Below, piece after piece: positions 35,090 to 52,330 of a stretch of DNA of 64,000 nucleotides. This stretch comes from Latrodectus hesperus (taxonomy: Eukaryota > Arthropoda > Arachnida > Araneae > Theridiidae). The stretch is taken from contig JAJQOW010000014.1 of the NCBI GenBank assembly GCA_037975125.1, positions 17,993,264 to 18,057,263 on the forward strand, in the 5' to 3' direction. The position numbers were made by a program, and so were the translations under genes. Each line of letters opens with the position of its first letter. The stretch's first letter is position 1. The notes beneath the pieces were generated by a model. That model ran no database searches and had not been told where the DNA came from. It saw only the letters and a program-made list of their open reading frames with translations.

Positions 35090-38000
35090 TATCTGAGTTT
35101 AATAATTTCCTTAAAATTTACTCATTTCTCAATTTTCAGCGGAATATATTTTCTCAATAAATATAGTTACGCTATTTGCTTTTCTTCCTAGTTCAGCAGT
35201 TGTGTACATAACTCATACTCTATATGTATGTGTATAGATAATTACTTAAAAAAATTATGTATGTTTTAAATCCGCTAATTTATTCCCTTATTCTAAACTA
35301 TATTGTAACAATGCTATACCACAGTTATTCTTTCTCGAATGCTTATCATTGAATTAGCAAAATATTATTTAAAGAAAATGTATAGATATTTCCATTACTT
35401 AGCTAAGCATAAAATTAAATTTAAATATATATTTAAATAATATATAAGTACTTATTGCAGCTAAGAACAAATATTTTTTTTCAAGATAAGTTTTTGAATT
35501 GAATATTTTCAAGTGAAAAGTTTTTAAAAACTCATAAAAATTAAATTTAGTTTTACACTTAAATTTTCTTCGTTGTTACTATTTACACTGTTATTTGTCT
35601 ATAACTTATCATACATTCATAAACAGATATATTTATAAGGATAAAATAACATTTCACACAAACAAGAAGTAACGTAGGAGAAAGGAATGTTATCTAAAGA
35701 AATATTTTACATGATTACAAAGGAAAACAAACATTGTCTTATATAAAATTTACTAAAACAATTTAGGATCCTTTATTTTTAGAAAATACAACTGTATTTT
35801 TAAGTAATTTCTCGTATGCAAAACTCTAGATTTCGAAATGCTTAAAAGAAGAAATATGTAGAAGCAAAATATTATAAATTGACTGGTTAGGTAGAGTAAA
35901 AACGCAATTTTGAATCTCAGATATTTTCAGATATTGAATGTATTTCTTATGTTAAATCATTTTATGCTAAGCAACCTCAGTGTGAAATAAAATATTTGTT
36001 TTGTCCCTTTTCAGAGAACTTTAAGTCAGTTTGCAACATGCAATATAAATTCACAAAGAAGTAAACATCTATCTTCAATTCTATGTAATTCCTTTTATTT
36101 TAAACAGAGTCTTTTAAAAAAAATTATCCATCATTGATCGAGAAAATAATGCAAAAATGAAGAAAATATTTATTTTTCTTTTAGAAACTTAATCCAAATT
36201 TAAAACTAGTTTTTTTTTCTCATGTAATCATGACTAATTTCTTTACAAGCAATAGAAATAGGAGGTAAACATTCCACATAACATTTTTCCATGGAAGAGC
36301 TTCTTAGTTTTTATTCAAAGGGAACTTGCTGATTTTTCTAATGACCAATACTTTAAAGTCATAAAAAGAAATTTTTTTGTATATTATAAAGATTAAGTAA
36401 AAGAATTTCTATTTATTTTAATTGTAAAATAAATCTAGATTCATTTAATGATTACAATTTATTTAGATTAATGAATAGATATAGTTATATTTGTTATAAT
36501 AATTTATTACATCTGTTGAATGGAATGTTTACAACATTGATATTTTTATTTTGTTTTAATTTTAGAACCAATTTAATTTTTTATTTAAAAACCCAAAATT
36601 CACTTATCCATCACAGCTATTTTACTTCGCATAAAAAACAGTTAATTTTAGAAAACCGTTTTTTTATAAAAGCATCATTTTTATAATTCAAAAATTTAAA
36701 TATAAAAATACATTAGCCTAAAAGATAGATACAATAATTTTCGAAGTAATTTTACATCATCCATAATCACATCAACAACAAATAACGTTTAGTTTTTTTG
36801 AAAATTCAATACATTTTCAACTATACTTAATGATCATTTTCAAATAATTCATCGAAAATAAATTGTTTTGTTTTTGAATATTGAAAGTGTAGGGATTTAT
36901 TTTAAAAATTAAGACATACGCGTAATCATGGTTTAAAACCGATTTTTAAATGAATATTAATTAAATTATGTGTATTTTTTGTATCAGAAATAATTTGAGC
37001 AAACGTTTATTTTCTTTATTAAAAGTAACAATTTTTAACAATTTCCTTAAGAAAATTATTTTTATTCACATCTTAGCAATTACCAACAAATCAAACATTT
37101 AATGACAAAATCAGAAATTCCATACTTAATATTTTAACGATGTTGACAAACTCTACGACATCTTAGGGAGAGCTGCAACTTTTGAACTAAAACAAAGTAC
37201 ATTAATTTTGTAATTTTAGGACAACACTGAGTAGTGATTTAAACCTGTTTTTCAACAGAAGATAAAAATCTTTTTATACAATGTAATCCATTTTAATAGA
37301 TAACTTCTTTTTGGAAATATCTCAATACATATTCTTTCGATTGTAGCTGACAAATGATTTTTGATGACTTTTTATTTAAATTATGTCCTTATTAATTATT
37401 TCAAATACCTCTCTGTTTCATTTTAACATTCTTCAACGTGAAAAACATGTTTGTATAAAGTGGTTCACATTATTATAACAATGTCTCTAGAGATTGACTT
37501 TATTGTGATTTTAAAGACACTTTTATTGAGAGAAAGTTTTAATGAAAATCTGAAATGCATGTCTTTCATTTTATTGGAATTTTTCTCTAATTTTTTTTGT
37601 TTAATTAAAAAATAAGAAACCTTAGAATAAGTAGAAAAAAATTATCAATGAAAACAGCTAAATGAAGTGCCCTAAATGAGCATATTGAATTAAAATGGAT
37701 GAGAGATGTAAGTTCTTAATATACATATTTGTGAATAGTCCATATATTTAATCAGCACTGAAAATTATAGTGATATGATTTAAATGATACGTTTCCTAAA
37801 ATATAAATATTTATAAAAATAAATAATGAAATGTCGCATATTTGAGACATTTTGTTGAGTCAGGAAAGTTTGTAACTTCCAGGAATTTATCCCACCTTGT
37901 GAAATGTATTTTAAATAATATATTATTGTTAAAACATATTTCCCATGTTTATAGCTTTTATAAAAATTTAGTAATTGAATTAAATAGAGATTTCATATGA

Positions 38001-38910
38001 AAGAAAATTCTAATATATGCATTTAAATACATTCAATAAGCTCCGTCTTTATATGTATTTACTAAAATGAAAATTGAATGGGATTATATCTCTATTCAAA
38101 TGTTATCAGATTGATATGACGTATCATTATAATGTAGGACTTGCAACTAGTTGAATTGTCAATGGAAATTCCTATAGCATGAAATGCTAAAATTTATTCA
38201 TTGCCACTAGAGGATAAAGCCGATCTTTGTTGCTGCATGGCCATTTGCAGACCTTCAATTCAAGGAAACTGCATATTCATCATATTTTTGACAGCTACCT
38301 GTCACATTTTGATAGAATTTTACGCATTAATTGGTATTATTGTGTCACTAACTATTCATATTCTTCTTGATTAATATATATAAAAATTATCACAAAATAA
38401 ATTAATAATACGTCTAATGAATTGCTAGCTGTTTATTTGAGCAGAACATGATCTATAAATGTAATAAAAAATAGCAAATTCTAAAAAATAAATAACTTGA
38501 TAAAATTTCCTAGATAAAAAAGGTTTTTCTTTAAAAGTTTGTATATATAAATAGTACTTAAGAATTAATATATTAATTCAAGTGGTCAATTTAATTTAAT
38601 TTGTAAAAATGGTGAGTTTGAGAAAGAGATTATACAAAGTAATTTTAATATTTAAAGATATAGTTTGCATAAAGAAAAGATATGTTAAATTCAGAGAGAA
38701 AAATCATCATATTGAATGAGATTGGAATTCAGTAAAGGAAATATAAGAAATAATAACTCTCCATAAAGTCATTTATAAAATATTGAGTAATTATTGAATT
38801 ATTTATAAGTTCTGTGAAGCAGTCTAGGGTGAAGAAAACATGTTCGTGATAAATTTTATTCATTACGTAAGTTAAATATTGTTATTCATACATAAGGAAC
38901 AAAATATTGA
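35090..38910. other. AT-rich intergenic DNA
   Basis: A small patch with raised GC at about 38185-38300 has no motif that I can name. Otherwise nothing is seen. Confidence 0.5.
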
Positions 38911-38921
38911 AACAAATTCTT

Positions 38922-39296
38922 GTTGTTGTTGTTACTTACGACGCTTGGACAAACCAAGCTCGCTATGTCATTGGCTCTGCAAATTTAAGCCAGTAAGGTG
39001 CGCTTTTTGTTTAACCAAAGTACCACGAAGGTGAAAGTACGAATTTGCTCAAAACTCCACTGATAGATGGCACCACCAAAGGATCCAATCCCTCAATTTT
39101 GACATTGATCTGGAAGGGAATTAATTTTCTCCAGACCATTACACCCATGGTAACTACTCAACGATAGATCATAGGAGCTTCGATTTCACAGATTGAGCAA
39201 GCACGTATCTTGCATGTACTCAGTGGGTCTTTAACGGGATTGGGAATCGAACCCCCAGACGGAATGCGGATGCCAAACCATTAGGCCAATAGCTAT
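38922..39296 (-). mobile_element. SINE family B, full-length copy
   Basis: On the minus strand the tRNA-like head has an A box at 39289-39279 (TGGCCTAATGG) and a B box, GGTTCGATTCC, at 39253-39243. The body contains CCATGGGTGTAATGGTCTGG. The 3' tail is the same as in family A, ending in (CAA)n. A 9-bp duplication, CAAATTCTT, flanks it at 38913-38921 and 39297-39305. The head and body differ from family A; only the last 120 bp or so are shared. Confidence 0.92.
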
Positions 39297-39305
39297 CAAA
39301 TTCTT

Positions 39306-42300
39306 AAAAGATATTAATATTTAATAAGAAAAACACTTAAAATATGAACTGACGAAGAATATTTCATATACGATTTGAAATCATTACTATGTGTAAGGAA
39401 TACTAATCAATTTGTGAATCTTATCAGATAATTTGAAAATCACAAAGCAGACATTTACCGCAAGATCCCTAGAACAAGACCCCCCAGAGTATCAATATTT
39501 TATTTAAAGCAATAATCACGAAATTACTTAACTACTGGAAATATGATTACTTAAATTATGAGCAATAATATAATACAAGGAGAGATATCCTGATTAAATT
39601 TCATGTAGGAAAGTAATTAGGTAAAAATTAACTATATAAATAACTAATAATAGTAATCAAGAAAATATTTTCATAGAAGAAAAAAGAAAGTATATAATAA
39701 TTTCCAAAAATATAAACAAGTTTGTCATATTTTAACATAAATTTATTTCTTTTATAGTAAATTTGATGTTACTTTTTCCTTTAAAACATGATATTTTGGC
39801 ATGATTTCTTAAAACGCAAATTAAGTGGATGGGTATAAGCATTTAATTTCTCTAAGCACACCATATTATTAATCTATTTTATTACATTTTTTGAAAAATA
39901 AATTATTAATATAAGAATTATTTGCAAAAAGCCTTTGAAACTCCGTTAATTTTTGCGAAATAAAACATTCAAGATCTCTACAAATGAAGCCTAATATCCG
40001 AAGTAATTAGTCGATTTTAAATAGTAAATTTACTTCCTAATGCAGTAAAAGTTTATTTGAGTACTTTAAGAAGTAATCAATGAAATTTTAAAACTTACCA
40101 TATTAGGATTTCAAATGTTAAATCATTATATTAAAAATTGTTCACTAAGAGTAATAAACTATGTAAAAATTATTGTTTGGACAAAGGACTCTGAAGGTAA
40201 AATCCTAGGAGAGCCACACCCTTGGCGACAAATTAATAAAAATCACCAAGCTAGAACGAAATTCTAGAAATAATTTACCATATCTAGTGTATTGAAATAG
40301 GTTATCAAGATTTGCGCAAGCCACAATTATCGCCAACCATGATCCTTTGCGACAGGTTGTGGACTCTACTAGAATCTAACCGACTCTGAATTGTATGAGT
40401 TTATAGCGTGAATCACCCTAGAAAAAATTTATCACAAAATAGTTATTTTCCTCTTCCTTTATTTTAACATAAATTAGGAATAAATTGTAAGAAATTTCTG
40501 ATTATGAATATTTAAAATTTTCTTTAAGAAATCTTTTCTAATCATGCATTGTTTATAACAAAGTGAAATTTATATATTCTTGGATAAAACATAATGATGA
40601 TCGAAAAAATATTAGATTATATCGAAAACACTGGAATCCTTGAAATTTTTATAATTGTCTATGAATTAATATCACAAAAACTTTGGAATTATTACATATC
40701 ATCGGAAATAAATGTAGTAATAAATTTACATTTTGATCTACACTTAATTTATAAAAAAAAGCAGATTAATATAATTCAAAAAAAGTTTATTTAAATTTCT
40801 CTTAAATCTGCTGAGAAAACGTTGTATTTTATTTTTGCCTGTTACGAAAATAAAATTTATTCACTTGATAACGAAGTTGCAAAAAATGTTTTTACATACG
40901 AACTTATGTTGGAATAAGGTAAAGCTTAAGAATTATTGGCATAGTTTTAAACTATTTTAAATGTAATTTGAATTTCAATGTTAAATTTTTTATTATAAAA
41001 AATTTTTAAATTATATTTTACAAACATAATGGGAAATTTGCAGAAATTGTTTTATTCTTCTTTTTATAAACATAAGTTAGAAAATGTCTACGGAAATTTA
41101 ATCCTTTGAAAACATTTTCTCTGATTAATGATATTTTCATTTAATTGATCTTAAAGAAAATGTTTCCAAATGTATTTTTAAAGAAAAAATTTTTGAATAG
41201 AATAAAAATATTTTTAATTTTATATAAAATACTAGAAAAACAACTATCCCATATTACATGTTTTAAGAAATATTTCTTTATTCAGAAAAGTTTTTCAAAA
41301 TTTCAATACATTCCAACAAATTTTTGTATTAGAAAATCTCCCCATCTTTTAATGTAATTTTAATTTACGAAAAATAAATATTTTCAATAGAACAACAAAA
41401 GGTTAAGATTTGCACAATATAAAGCAATAAATGAATTTATGATAAAAATCTGTCGATAAATTATCCTTTCTGTAACAAATCAAAAATTAAAAATCTGAAC
41501 TTATTAGAACTACATATTGTATATTATTACATACAGCATTCTACATGAATGCATTTCAATCTAATATATTTATTGAAAAGAAAATCCTTTTAAAATTAAT
41601 CAATTAGTTAATCTGCCTTGAATTTTAAGTTCCATTATACAAGTTATTTGCTTATTGAATGCGATTCTTAATGATCTATTCTAAACCATAGCAAATTAAT
41701 TGGAATGAACTGCGTATAAGGAAATGTTGATGATTTAGAAAATCATTATCCCTCGATGATGCCTATCTGGTAAATGGATAATTACTTATAACAATAATTA
41801 ACCTATTTTTGGGATTAAATATTCCCACATCAAAAATAGAAGTTATAATTGTTTGGAATCATATAAAAATGTTTTTTCTCTTTGATCGAATTAGTATTAT
41901 ATGAAATAAGCAAGTAGTGATAAAACAATCAAATCAATATTCATTTGATGCCATTTATATTTTGGAACTTGATCCCCTTATTTAGTATATATTTGGAAAT
42001 TTATTCGGAACAAAATTTTGTATTGGTTGCTTAATATTTTTAGCTCCTTGAAATATTTTTAATGTTTACAAATATTAGTATCCATAAGAGTTAAGAGGAC
42101 GAAACTATGTGAATTTTTGCTCAAGTATTAATTTAAACTTAATTAATTTTTGCGTAATGGATAAAATTTTTCATGTTTTAAAAATTTATTTTCGTAAATG
42201 ATAACAACAATTTAAAATGAATGAATAATTTAAGGTCTAAGCAAAAATACGAACATAAAAATGTGTTAGGGTTTTACTATCTTATAGAACTCAATAGAGC

Positions 42301-43449
42301 CATAAAACTCCTAAAATGTATGAAAGGCGTCATAGTAATTTTAGAAAGCTACTGTACAATGCAAGCTTAAATTGGGATAGCATAAAATGGTGCACCAAAT
42401 GTATTCATAAAAATTACTTCATATTTAATGCTTTTTCACGAAATTTCATTATTGTTACTGAGCATTTAATGTATACTCACGGATGTCAAGTTAACTTTGC
42501 TTTATTGCTTAATGTTAGTATTTTATTTGATATACGGTAAATGATTCAAATATACTTTAAAGCACAATGGCGGGTCTGAATTTAAGAGGTCTAATAAACG
42601 TTGGAACATTTTTTTGGCTTGAAAGAAAAATATATGACTTCTATTTATGTATTGTACCTGATTACTATTTATTTCTCTCGGCTTAATCTAAATGTTGTAG
42701 AACACGTTAAGTTAACTCAAGATGTTAACGTTGATAAAAAAAGCTAACATTGTAAATTTCTTTCTTTCATGCATCAATTTTTACTTGTAACCTTGAAAAC
42801 CACCAATTAAGTTAACAAAATGTTTTTTCTTGCAAAATGAAAACTGAAGTGGTGAAAACATCAGCGAAAATAATTGTCACCGGAATAGTTGTCTTAATCA
42901 TATTAATATAGAAAATTCAAAATATGTCATACTTTATTCAAATCATGCATTTTTTTTATTAAATAATGCTTTGAGTAAATATTTCATTAAATGAGATTTT
43001 TCATTTAATTTTTTTATATCGTTAAATGTTTATCAATAAATTCTTTGTCTTCTTCATATTGCGAACTAAGAATCATTGGCTTAGAAGCTTAATTAAAATG
43101 ATAATAATTATTAATAATCCATACACATTATAATAATATTTATAATTTTATTCAGGATGTGTTAATTGTCTCTAAAAGACATATTTATGTGAATTGATCC
43201 CAATTCGCTACTTTTAATAAAACTTTTCAAGAAAACTTGGCAAATGCATTTCATGTGAGATGCAATTGTTTATCAAATCAACAGAAATATCTCTGAATAA
43301 AAGTAACATATATGAATGCTATTTAAAATGATTAAAATATAATAATTGCTTTCAGTATTCTTTTAAATAGAAATGTATATATTCCGGTGGTATGTAGTAG
43401 CTTTAATAAAAATATATTATTCTTGGAATTTTTTAAAAACGTAAAATGT
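39306..43449. other. AT-rich intergenic DNA
   Basis: A patch of raised GC at about 40180-40420 (words such as GGAGAGCCACACCCTTGGCG) may be a remnant of a mobile element, but no frame or ends are visible. Chance frames at 40594, 41145 and 42316 lack coding character. Confidence 0.45.
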
Positions 43450-44197
43450 CGGACATCTCAGACTTTAAAAAATGCCAAATTATGTGAGCTTGGCGAGAAT
43501 TGGAGTCAAACTCTTAGACTTTTCGAAAGCTAAGGCTTCTAAAATCATGACAACAGATACACAAATTGTCAATGCAAGCTGGCCGAAGCAAAGTAGTGAA
43601 CGGAAAATGAAACTGGATAAAAGAGATCGGTGGTGTTGAAGCGATTTGTAATATTTAAAAAACGAACTACTGCAGATAAAATGACAACAGAGCTCATACA
43701 GCATGTGGATTCACTAGTGATAATGTTTACAGTTAAAAAACACCTTCATAAACAGACAACATTTTCTACAACAGAATGAGTATACGTTTAGACGACACCT
43801 GTAAAAACTTGTTATCATGACTGTCTTTTTTCAAGCGTGCTGGTGAATATCTCATAATAAGGGCAACCATTCCAAAGTTTTCTGTTAGACTAATCGAAAA
43901 TATGAAAAGAAGGATCACGGAGGTAAAATATGGTGAAGTATTAGTTGACCAGTTCCATCCTTAGGTGCAAACTTTGTTTCCTGCAGGACATAAAAATTTC
44001 CAATATGATAATGAACTCATGCATGCAACAGAATTTGTCCAATCATAATTTGATAACATGAGAAGGAAGATAAACATCGATGCTAGCTCAACAGTCACCC
44101 TGCCACAATTTAGTTGAACTGCTATTGTCTGTTTTATAGTGTTCAATAGAGAATTGATATCCTCTACCGTCATCTCTTCCAGAACTATCACAATTTC
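43450..44197 (+). pseudogene. Tc1-like transposon remnant
   Basis: The plus strand carries scattered pieces of a Tc1-family transposase in the correct order. Near 43475 is CELGENW. At 43620-43735 is VLKRFVIFKKRTTADKMTTE then LIQHVDS and FTVKKHLHKQ, the second helix-turn-helix. At 43940-44075 is VQTLFPAGHKNFQYDNELMH then ATEFVQS and FDNMRRK, which corresponds to the FQ.DN.PIH segment holding the second catalytic Asp. Frameshifts and stops break it throughout. The DDE part between 43750 and 43930 is largely lost and the last motif (S.DLN..E) is eroded. Minus-strand frames at 43480-43704 and 43961-44227 are shadows of this. No inverted repeats or TA flanks could be assigned. Confidence 0.72.
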
Positions 44198-44396
44198 GAC
44201 ATGAAGAATGATAAAATATTCTTCCAAATTTTTATTCAGTAAAATATTCCAAAGTTGGTTTTATGCATACTAATAAACTTTGAGCGACATGAAGAATGAT
44301 AAAATATTCCTCCAACTTTATTCAGTATTTGTTTGAATCTATTCTTAAGCAAATCAAAATAAAATATTCCAAAGTTGGTTTTATGCATACTAATAA
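44198..44396. repeat. Interleaved local duplication at the end of the Tc1-like remnant
   Basis: Block X (CGACATGAAGAATGATAAAA and a few more bases) occurs at 44198-44221 and 44285-44309. Block Y (AAATATTCCAAAGTTGGTTT and following, 37 bp) occurs at 44240-44276 and 44360-44396. The order X-Y-X-Y with offsets of 87 and 120 bp indicates a tandem duplication in which one copy later gained or lost about 33 bp. Confidence 0.88.
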
Positions 44397-44399
44397 TTT

Positions 44400-48886
<4,487 letters not shown>

Positions 48887-49330
48887 TAATTTTTCTTAAA
48901 CATATATATGTACAGTAATTGGCATTCATAAATTAAATAATTTTAAGTATAATAATTAATTGATATTATTATTAACTATATTTTTCACATTGCATTAAAT
49001 TGCAATACATTACATCTTAAGAGCTTCCATCAAATTATAATTTTTGGATAAAAATATTTTTAAGTATAAATTTATATAAATGGAATTAGAAAAATAATGT
49101 GTAAATCATGTAAATTTTTACTAACCAAAAATTTTCATATTTTAAAATACTTACGAATTATTTATTTTGAAAATATAGATGTTTTATTCATTGAGGTTTT
49201 ACTCATTTTAAGGATTAAAAAATAGGGCTACTACGTTTTTAATTTTATATATTCATTATCAAAACTTTAATTTAAGCAATTTTATCTGTAGAATATTTTC
49301 AACTGTTTAAGAAAAATCTGTTAGGAAACA

Positions 49331-49451
<121 letters not shown>

Positions 49452-50276
49452 TATGCTATATCCCATTAAAAGGAATTTGTATGTCAAATGATATTTATTT
49501 TACAAAATAAATAATTTGACTAATACGTTAAAAAAGACTAATAAAATATTTAAAACGATATTTTATATATATTTTTGCACAGCTATTAAATTTAATGTAT
49601 AACTTTGTTTTACATAAAACTTATATTTGAAATAAAATTTCAGTAAAATAATCTTTTCTTTTGTTCAAAACCCACAATAATCATGACTTGATTAAATTTC
49701 ACAAATCACATGCTTTCTTAAGAATTTAGAATAATTTTCCAGGATTATTAATAACGTTTACCTAACTTAACTGCTTTTCATTTCAATTAATAAATCTTAA
49801 AAATTGAAAATAAAATAGATTGCCTTTTTCCCAGAACTACACAAAAAGATTGTTCTTTCTATACATTTTCCTTTAGAATATATAAGAAAAAAAATGAACT
49901 AATTCTAACAATTTCTCACTTGAATTATTTGTCGTTGCCATTAAAAGAAATGCAAAAGTCGATTCGGAAAAAGTGATTTCATTTTTTAAAAAAAAGTCCA
50001 TTATTTTGATAATTTCTTGCCCATGTCATGAAATTACAGATTATTATGCAACATTTCTTTTCAAATCAAATGGTATGAAACATTTTCCTTCTCATTATTT
50101 TGCTTTCCTTTTTCATATCTTTTTCCTTCAAAACTTGTTTATTAAATATTTTCACTTTCACAGAGATCATCTGGGTTCTAGAATAATTATGTTCACAGCA
50201 ATTTACTGGCATGCATAAATGCATTTAATGGTAGAAATACTATTAACAAATATTGAATAAAATTCTCATTGCTCAG

Positions 50277-50556
50277 AGAAGTAAATCATAAAACGATTGA
50301 GGAAAATATTTACAACAGCATTTTATTAATGGTAGAAGCAGGTTTAATTGATTTTCATGATAATGAAAAAAATACCGTTTTACGCATGATTCATGAAATT
50401 GCAGCAAATGTTTTCGAATATATATTAGAAGATATTTTTACTTACATTTTTTTAACATTCTATTCAAATGAAGTAATTTATCAAACTCTCAAACAACAAT
50501 TCGTTTTATTATGCCTTAAAAAATATCATTTATTAAAATTTCCTCACTTAATATAA
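50277..50556 (+). CDS. Possible terminal exon, ionotropic-receptor-like
   Basis: The open frame follows a good acceptor, TTCTCATTGCTCAG, ending at 50276 and runs about 93 codons to TAA. It has no in-frame ATG at its beginning, so it would be an exon and not a whole gene. The segment NSILLMVEAGLIDF resembles the MxExGLIxxW region before the last membrane helix of ionotropic glutamate-type and arthropod IR chemoreceptors. Further on, LEDIFTYIFLTFYSNEVIYQ could fit their final transmembrane part. The key aromatic after LIDF is His here, and the rest is AT-rich and Ile/Phe-biased, so the resemblance may be chance. No upstream exon was recognised. If real, it is probably a decayed receptor fragment. 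Confidence 0.2.
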
Positions 50557-50836
50557 CTTTTAATTTTTTCCTTGAAAAATTAAGTTCATGCTTTAATTAC
50601 TCATAATGAGGCAATAATTGCATAGTACTTAAAATAAACTAAGGAAATTGAAGAATAGAAAAAATTCATTTGAGGAGAATATTAGTTTTCTTAAATAGAA
50701 CAGTCTGATAATTAATTATAAATAAAGTTTTAAAAGTAGTAAATAACTTGCATGAATTATAAATAAATTGCATGATAAATAATATAAATAATTTATTTAA
50801 TTAAAAAATTAGACTGATATTTAAGTCAATATATTT

Positions 50837-50875
50837 ATTTATAACAAAGTGTTTGTTATACACTTTGTTATAAAT
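50837..50875. repeat. Perfect 16-bp inverted repeat with 7-bp loop
   Basis: The arm ATTTATAACAAAGTGT at 50837-50852 is exactly complementary to 50860-50875, with loop TTGTTAT between. It can form a stable hairpin in DNA or RNA on either strand. No gene adjoins it, so a terminator role is not indicated. Confidence 0.8.
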
Positions 50876-51357
50876 AATTACAAACCCAATTTTGAATCCC
50901 TTAGTTTTTGGTTTGCTTACAATTAATTTATTTTTAGAAATGTAATGTGACCAATCAGTATAAACTCTGTCATAGAGAGAATTAGAAGTGATAAAGATTT
51001 ATAGAGAAGTAATGAAACAGAATTTAATCTTAGTTTTACACCAATTCTTATCATAATAATTGAATGTTAATTGCATTTACCTATAGAATACTACATGCAA
51101 TCTATTCGTATAGATTTTATCATTTTTAATATTATGTGAGTTATATTATATTTTGAATGGATTTTTTAATGCTGATATTAAATGTTTAATTATTACTTTC
51201 TTTTTGTAAGGCATAACAAATAACAAATTAATATACTAGGTTTTCATTCAAAAAAATAGCAGTGGCAACATTTTGATAGTGAAGTAAATTGTAATAATTT
51301 ATGTTCAAGTCATATCACTTTGAAAAACTGGAAACATTTATGACTTGTAAGCATTAA

Positions 51358-51630
51358 ATGGTACACTTAACAAAATTAATTTGTGTAAGTTCATGTAAAT
51401 TTATCTCCAGAATAGAAAATATTATTCTAAGTGGAGTACCTGAATTTTCTCATCCAACTCTTCTGATACATCAAATTAAAAGGAGAAAAAACATGTACTA
51501 TAACTCTTTGAAATGCTACCGTAAAATCCCAAGTACCTCTGTACGAGCTATATTAGCAGAGAGTGGACTAATTGGAGCACAGCAGCAATGTCATTCTTCC
51601 AATTTACCAGTTACAACACTTCATTTTTAG
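51358..51630 (+). pseudogene. Possible reverse-transcriptase scrap from a LINE
   Basis: The open frame includes RRKNMYYNSLKCYRKIPSTS followed by VRAILAESGLIGAQQ. The pattern LK.YR..PS.S..AIL...GL resembles the segment R.A.RT.S..AL..L.G..P that lies C-terminal to the catalytic core in jockey-type LINE reverse transcriptases. The catalytic YADD region is not present. GC is higher than in the flanks. It may derive from the same LINE family as the RNase H tails at 15896 and 27190, which I cannot test. An unrelated open frame is possible. Confidence 0.3.
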
Positions 51631-51639
51631 GGAAAAATG

Positions 51640-52040
51640 AAGATCTGCGCTTAAGCCACTTGAACGACTGCAGGGTTCGTTAAATTCCTAGAATACCCAA
51701 TAATTATAATGAATTTATTTCTCATAGGCCAATGAGGTGCAGTCATGAGGAGGGATGTTTGTGATGTCCTTTCAGTCACAATGAAACATCGTCCATACCT
51801 CAAGAAGAGGCATTCTATCTTTTTCTATTGATCCCTCTTCCTCATCTCATCTTCTGTAGAGAAAGACACAAGGAGGAGGGAAAAGGGAAAAAACAATAAC
51901 AAAATCCTCTCCATTAGGCAGAGTGGGAGTTCACGGACAACTTTTTGGAATTCTTCCAATACATACAGATATACAAGTAGGGAAAATAAAACATCAACGA
52001 AAGTAATAAACTAAGAGAAAGGGAATACTGGGGGAGGACA
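51640..52040. other. Raised-GC block downstream of the signal-peptide exon
   Basis: In minus-strand orientation this would be the first intron of the gene proposed at 52048-52129. It contains purine-rich stretches such as AGGAGGAGGGAAAAGGG at about 51872. No second exon could be identified. Confidence 0.3.
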
Positions 52041-52047
52041 TACTTAC

Positions 52048-52129
52048 CAGCATAGACTGACAGCAAAAGAAGACAAAGGGAAAAAAATACAAAAAAATGT
52101 ATAGTGGTGTTATACCGGTGATGGGCCAT
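52048..52129 (-). CDS. Candidate first coding exon encoding a signal peptide
   Basis: On the minus strand the first in-frame ATG, at 52129, opens 27 residues plus one base. The sequence is MAHHRYNTTIH, then the strongly hydrophobic FFVFFSLCLLLLSVYA, a textbook secretory signal with a small residue at the expected cleavage point. The exon then meets a perfect splice donor, G|GTAAGTATG, with GT at 52047-52046. That places a phase-1 intron exactly at the end of the signal peptide, an arrangement common in genes for secreted peptides and extracellular proteins. The frame reads through the donor to 51914, but that part is low-complexity and intron-like. Upstream (52130-52330) GC is raised, with a TATA-like GATAAAAGG at about 52265. 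The mature product is unknown because no second exon was found. Confidence 0.45.
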
Positions 52130-52330
52130 TAGGTTTATTTCATTATTGTCTCCGTATAAGAAAAATCCCTTGCATCTATTGGTCAATGAGGAGTCTGAGG
52201 AAGAAAGTGATTGGGGGAAAGTATCTGGATCCGTCCTATGCTGAGTAGTAAAGTGGATTTCCTTTTATCGGATGAGAGGAAGCGATGGAAGATGTAGAAA
52301 CGTTCTTCTCTCAATTTACTTCACCCAGTA
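52130..52330 (-). promoter_or_regulatory. Possible 5' UTR and promoter for the signal-peptide exon
   Basis: This GC-elevated stretch lies just upstream of the candidate start on the minus strand and includes a TATA-like GATAAAAGG near 52265, about 135 bases before the ATG. No experimentally meaningful start site can be named from sequence alone. Confidence 0.25.

Noticed and set aside
43480..44227. Two minus-strand open frames
   Set aside because: The plus strand over the same bases encodes recognisable Tc1-family motifs in order, so these are shadows.
52036..52050. U1 snRNA 5' end (ACATACTTACC)
   Set aside because: Only the first nine or so bases fit and the following U1 sequence is absent. 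On the opposite strand it is a perfect splice donor, which explains the match.
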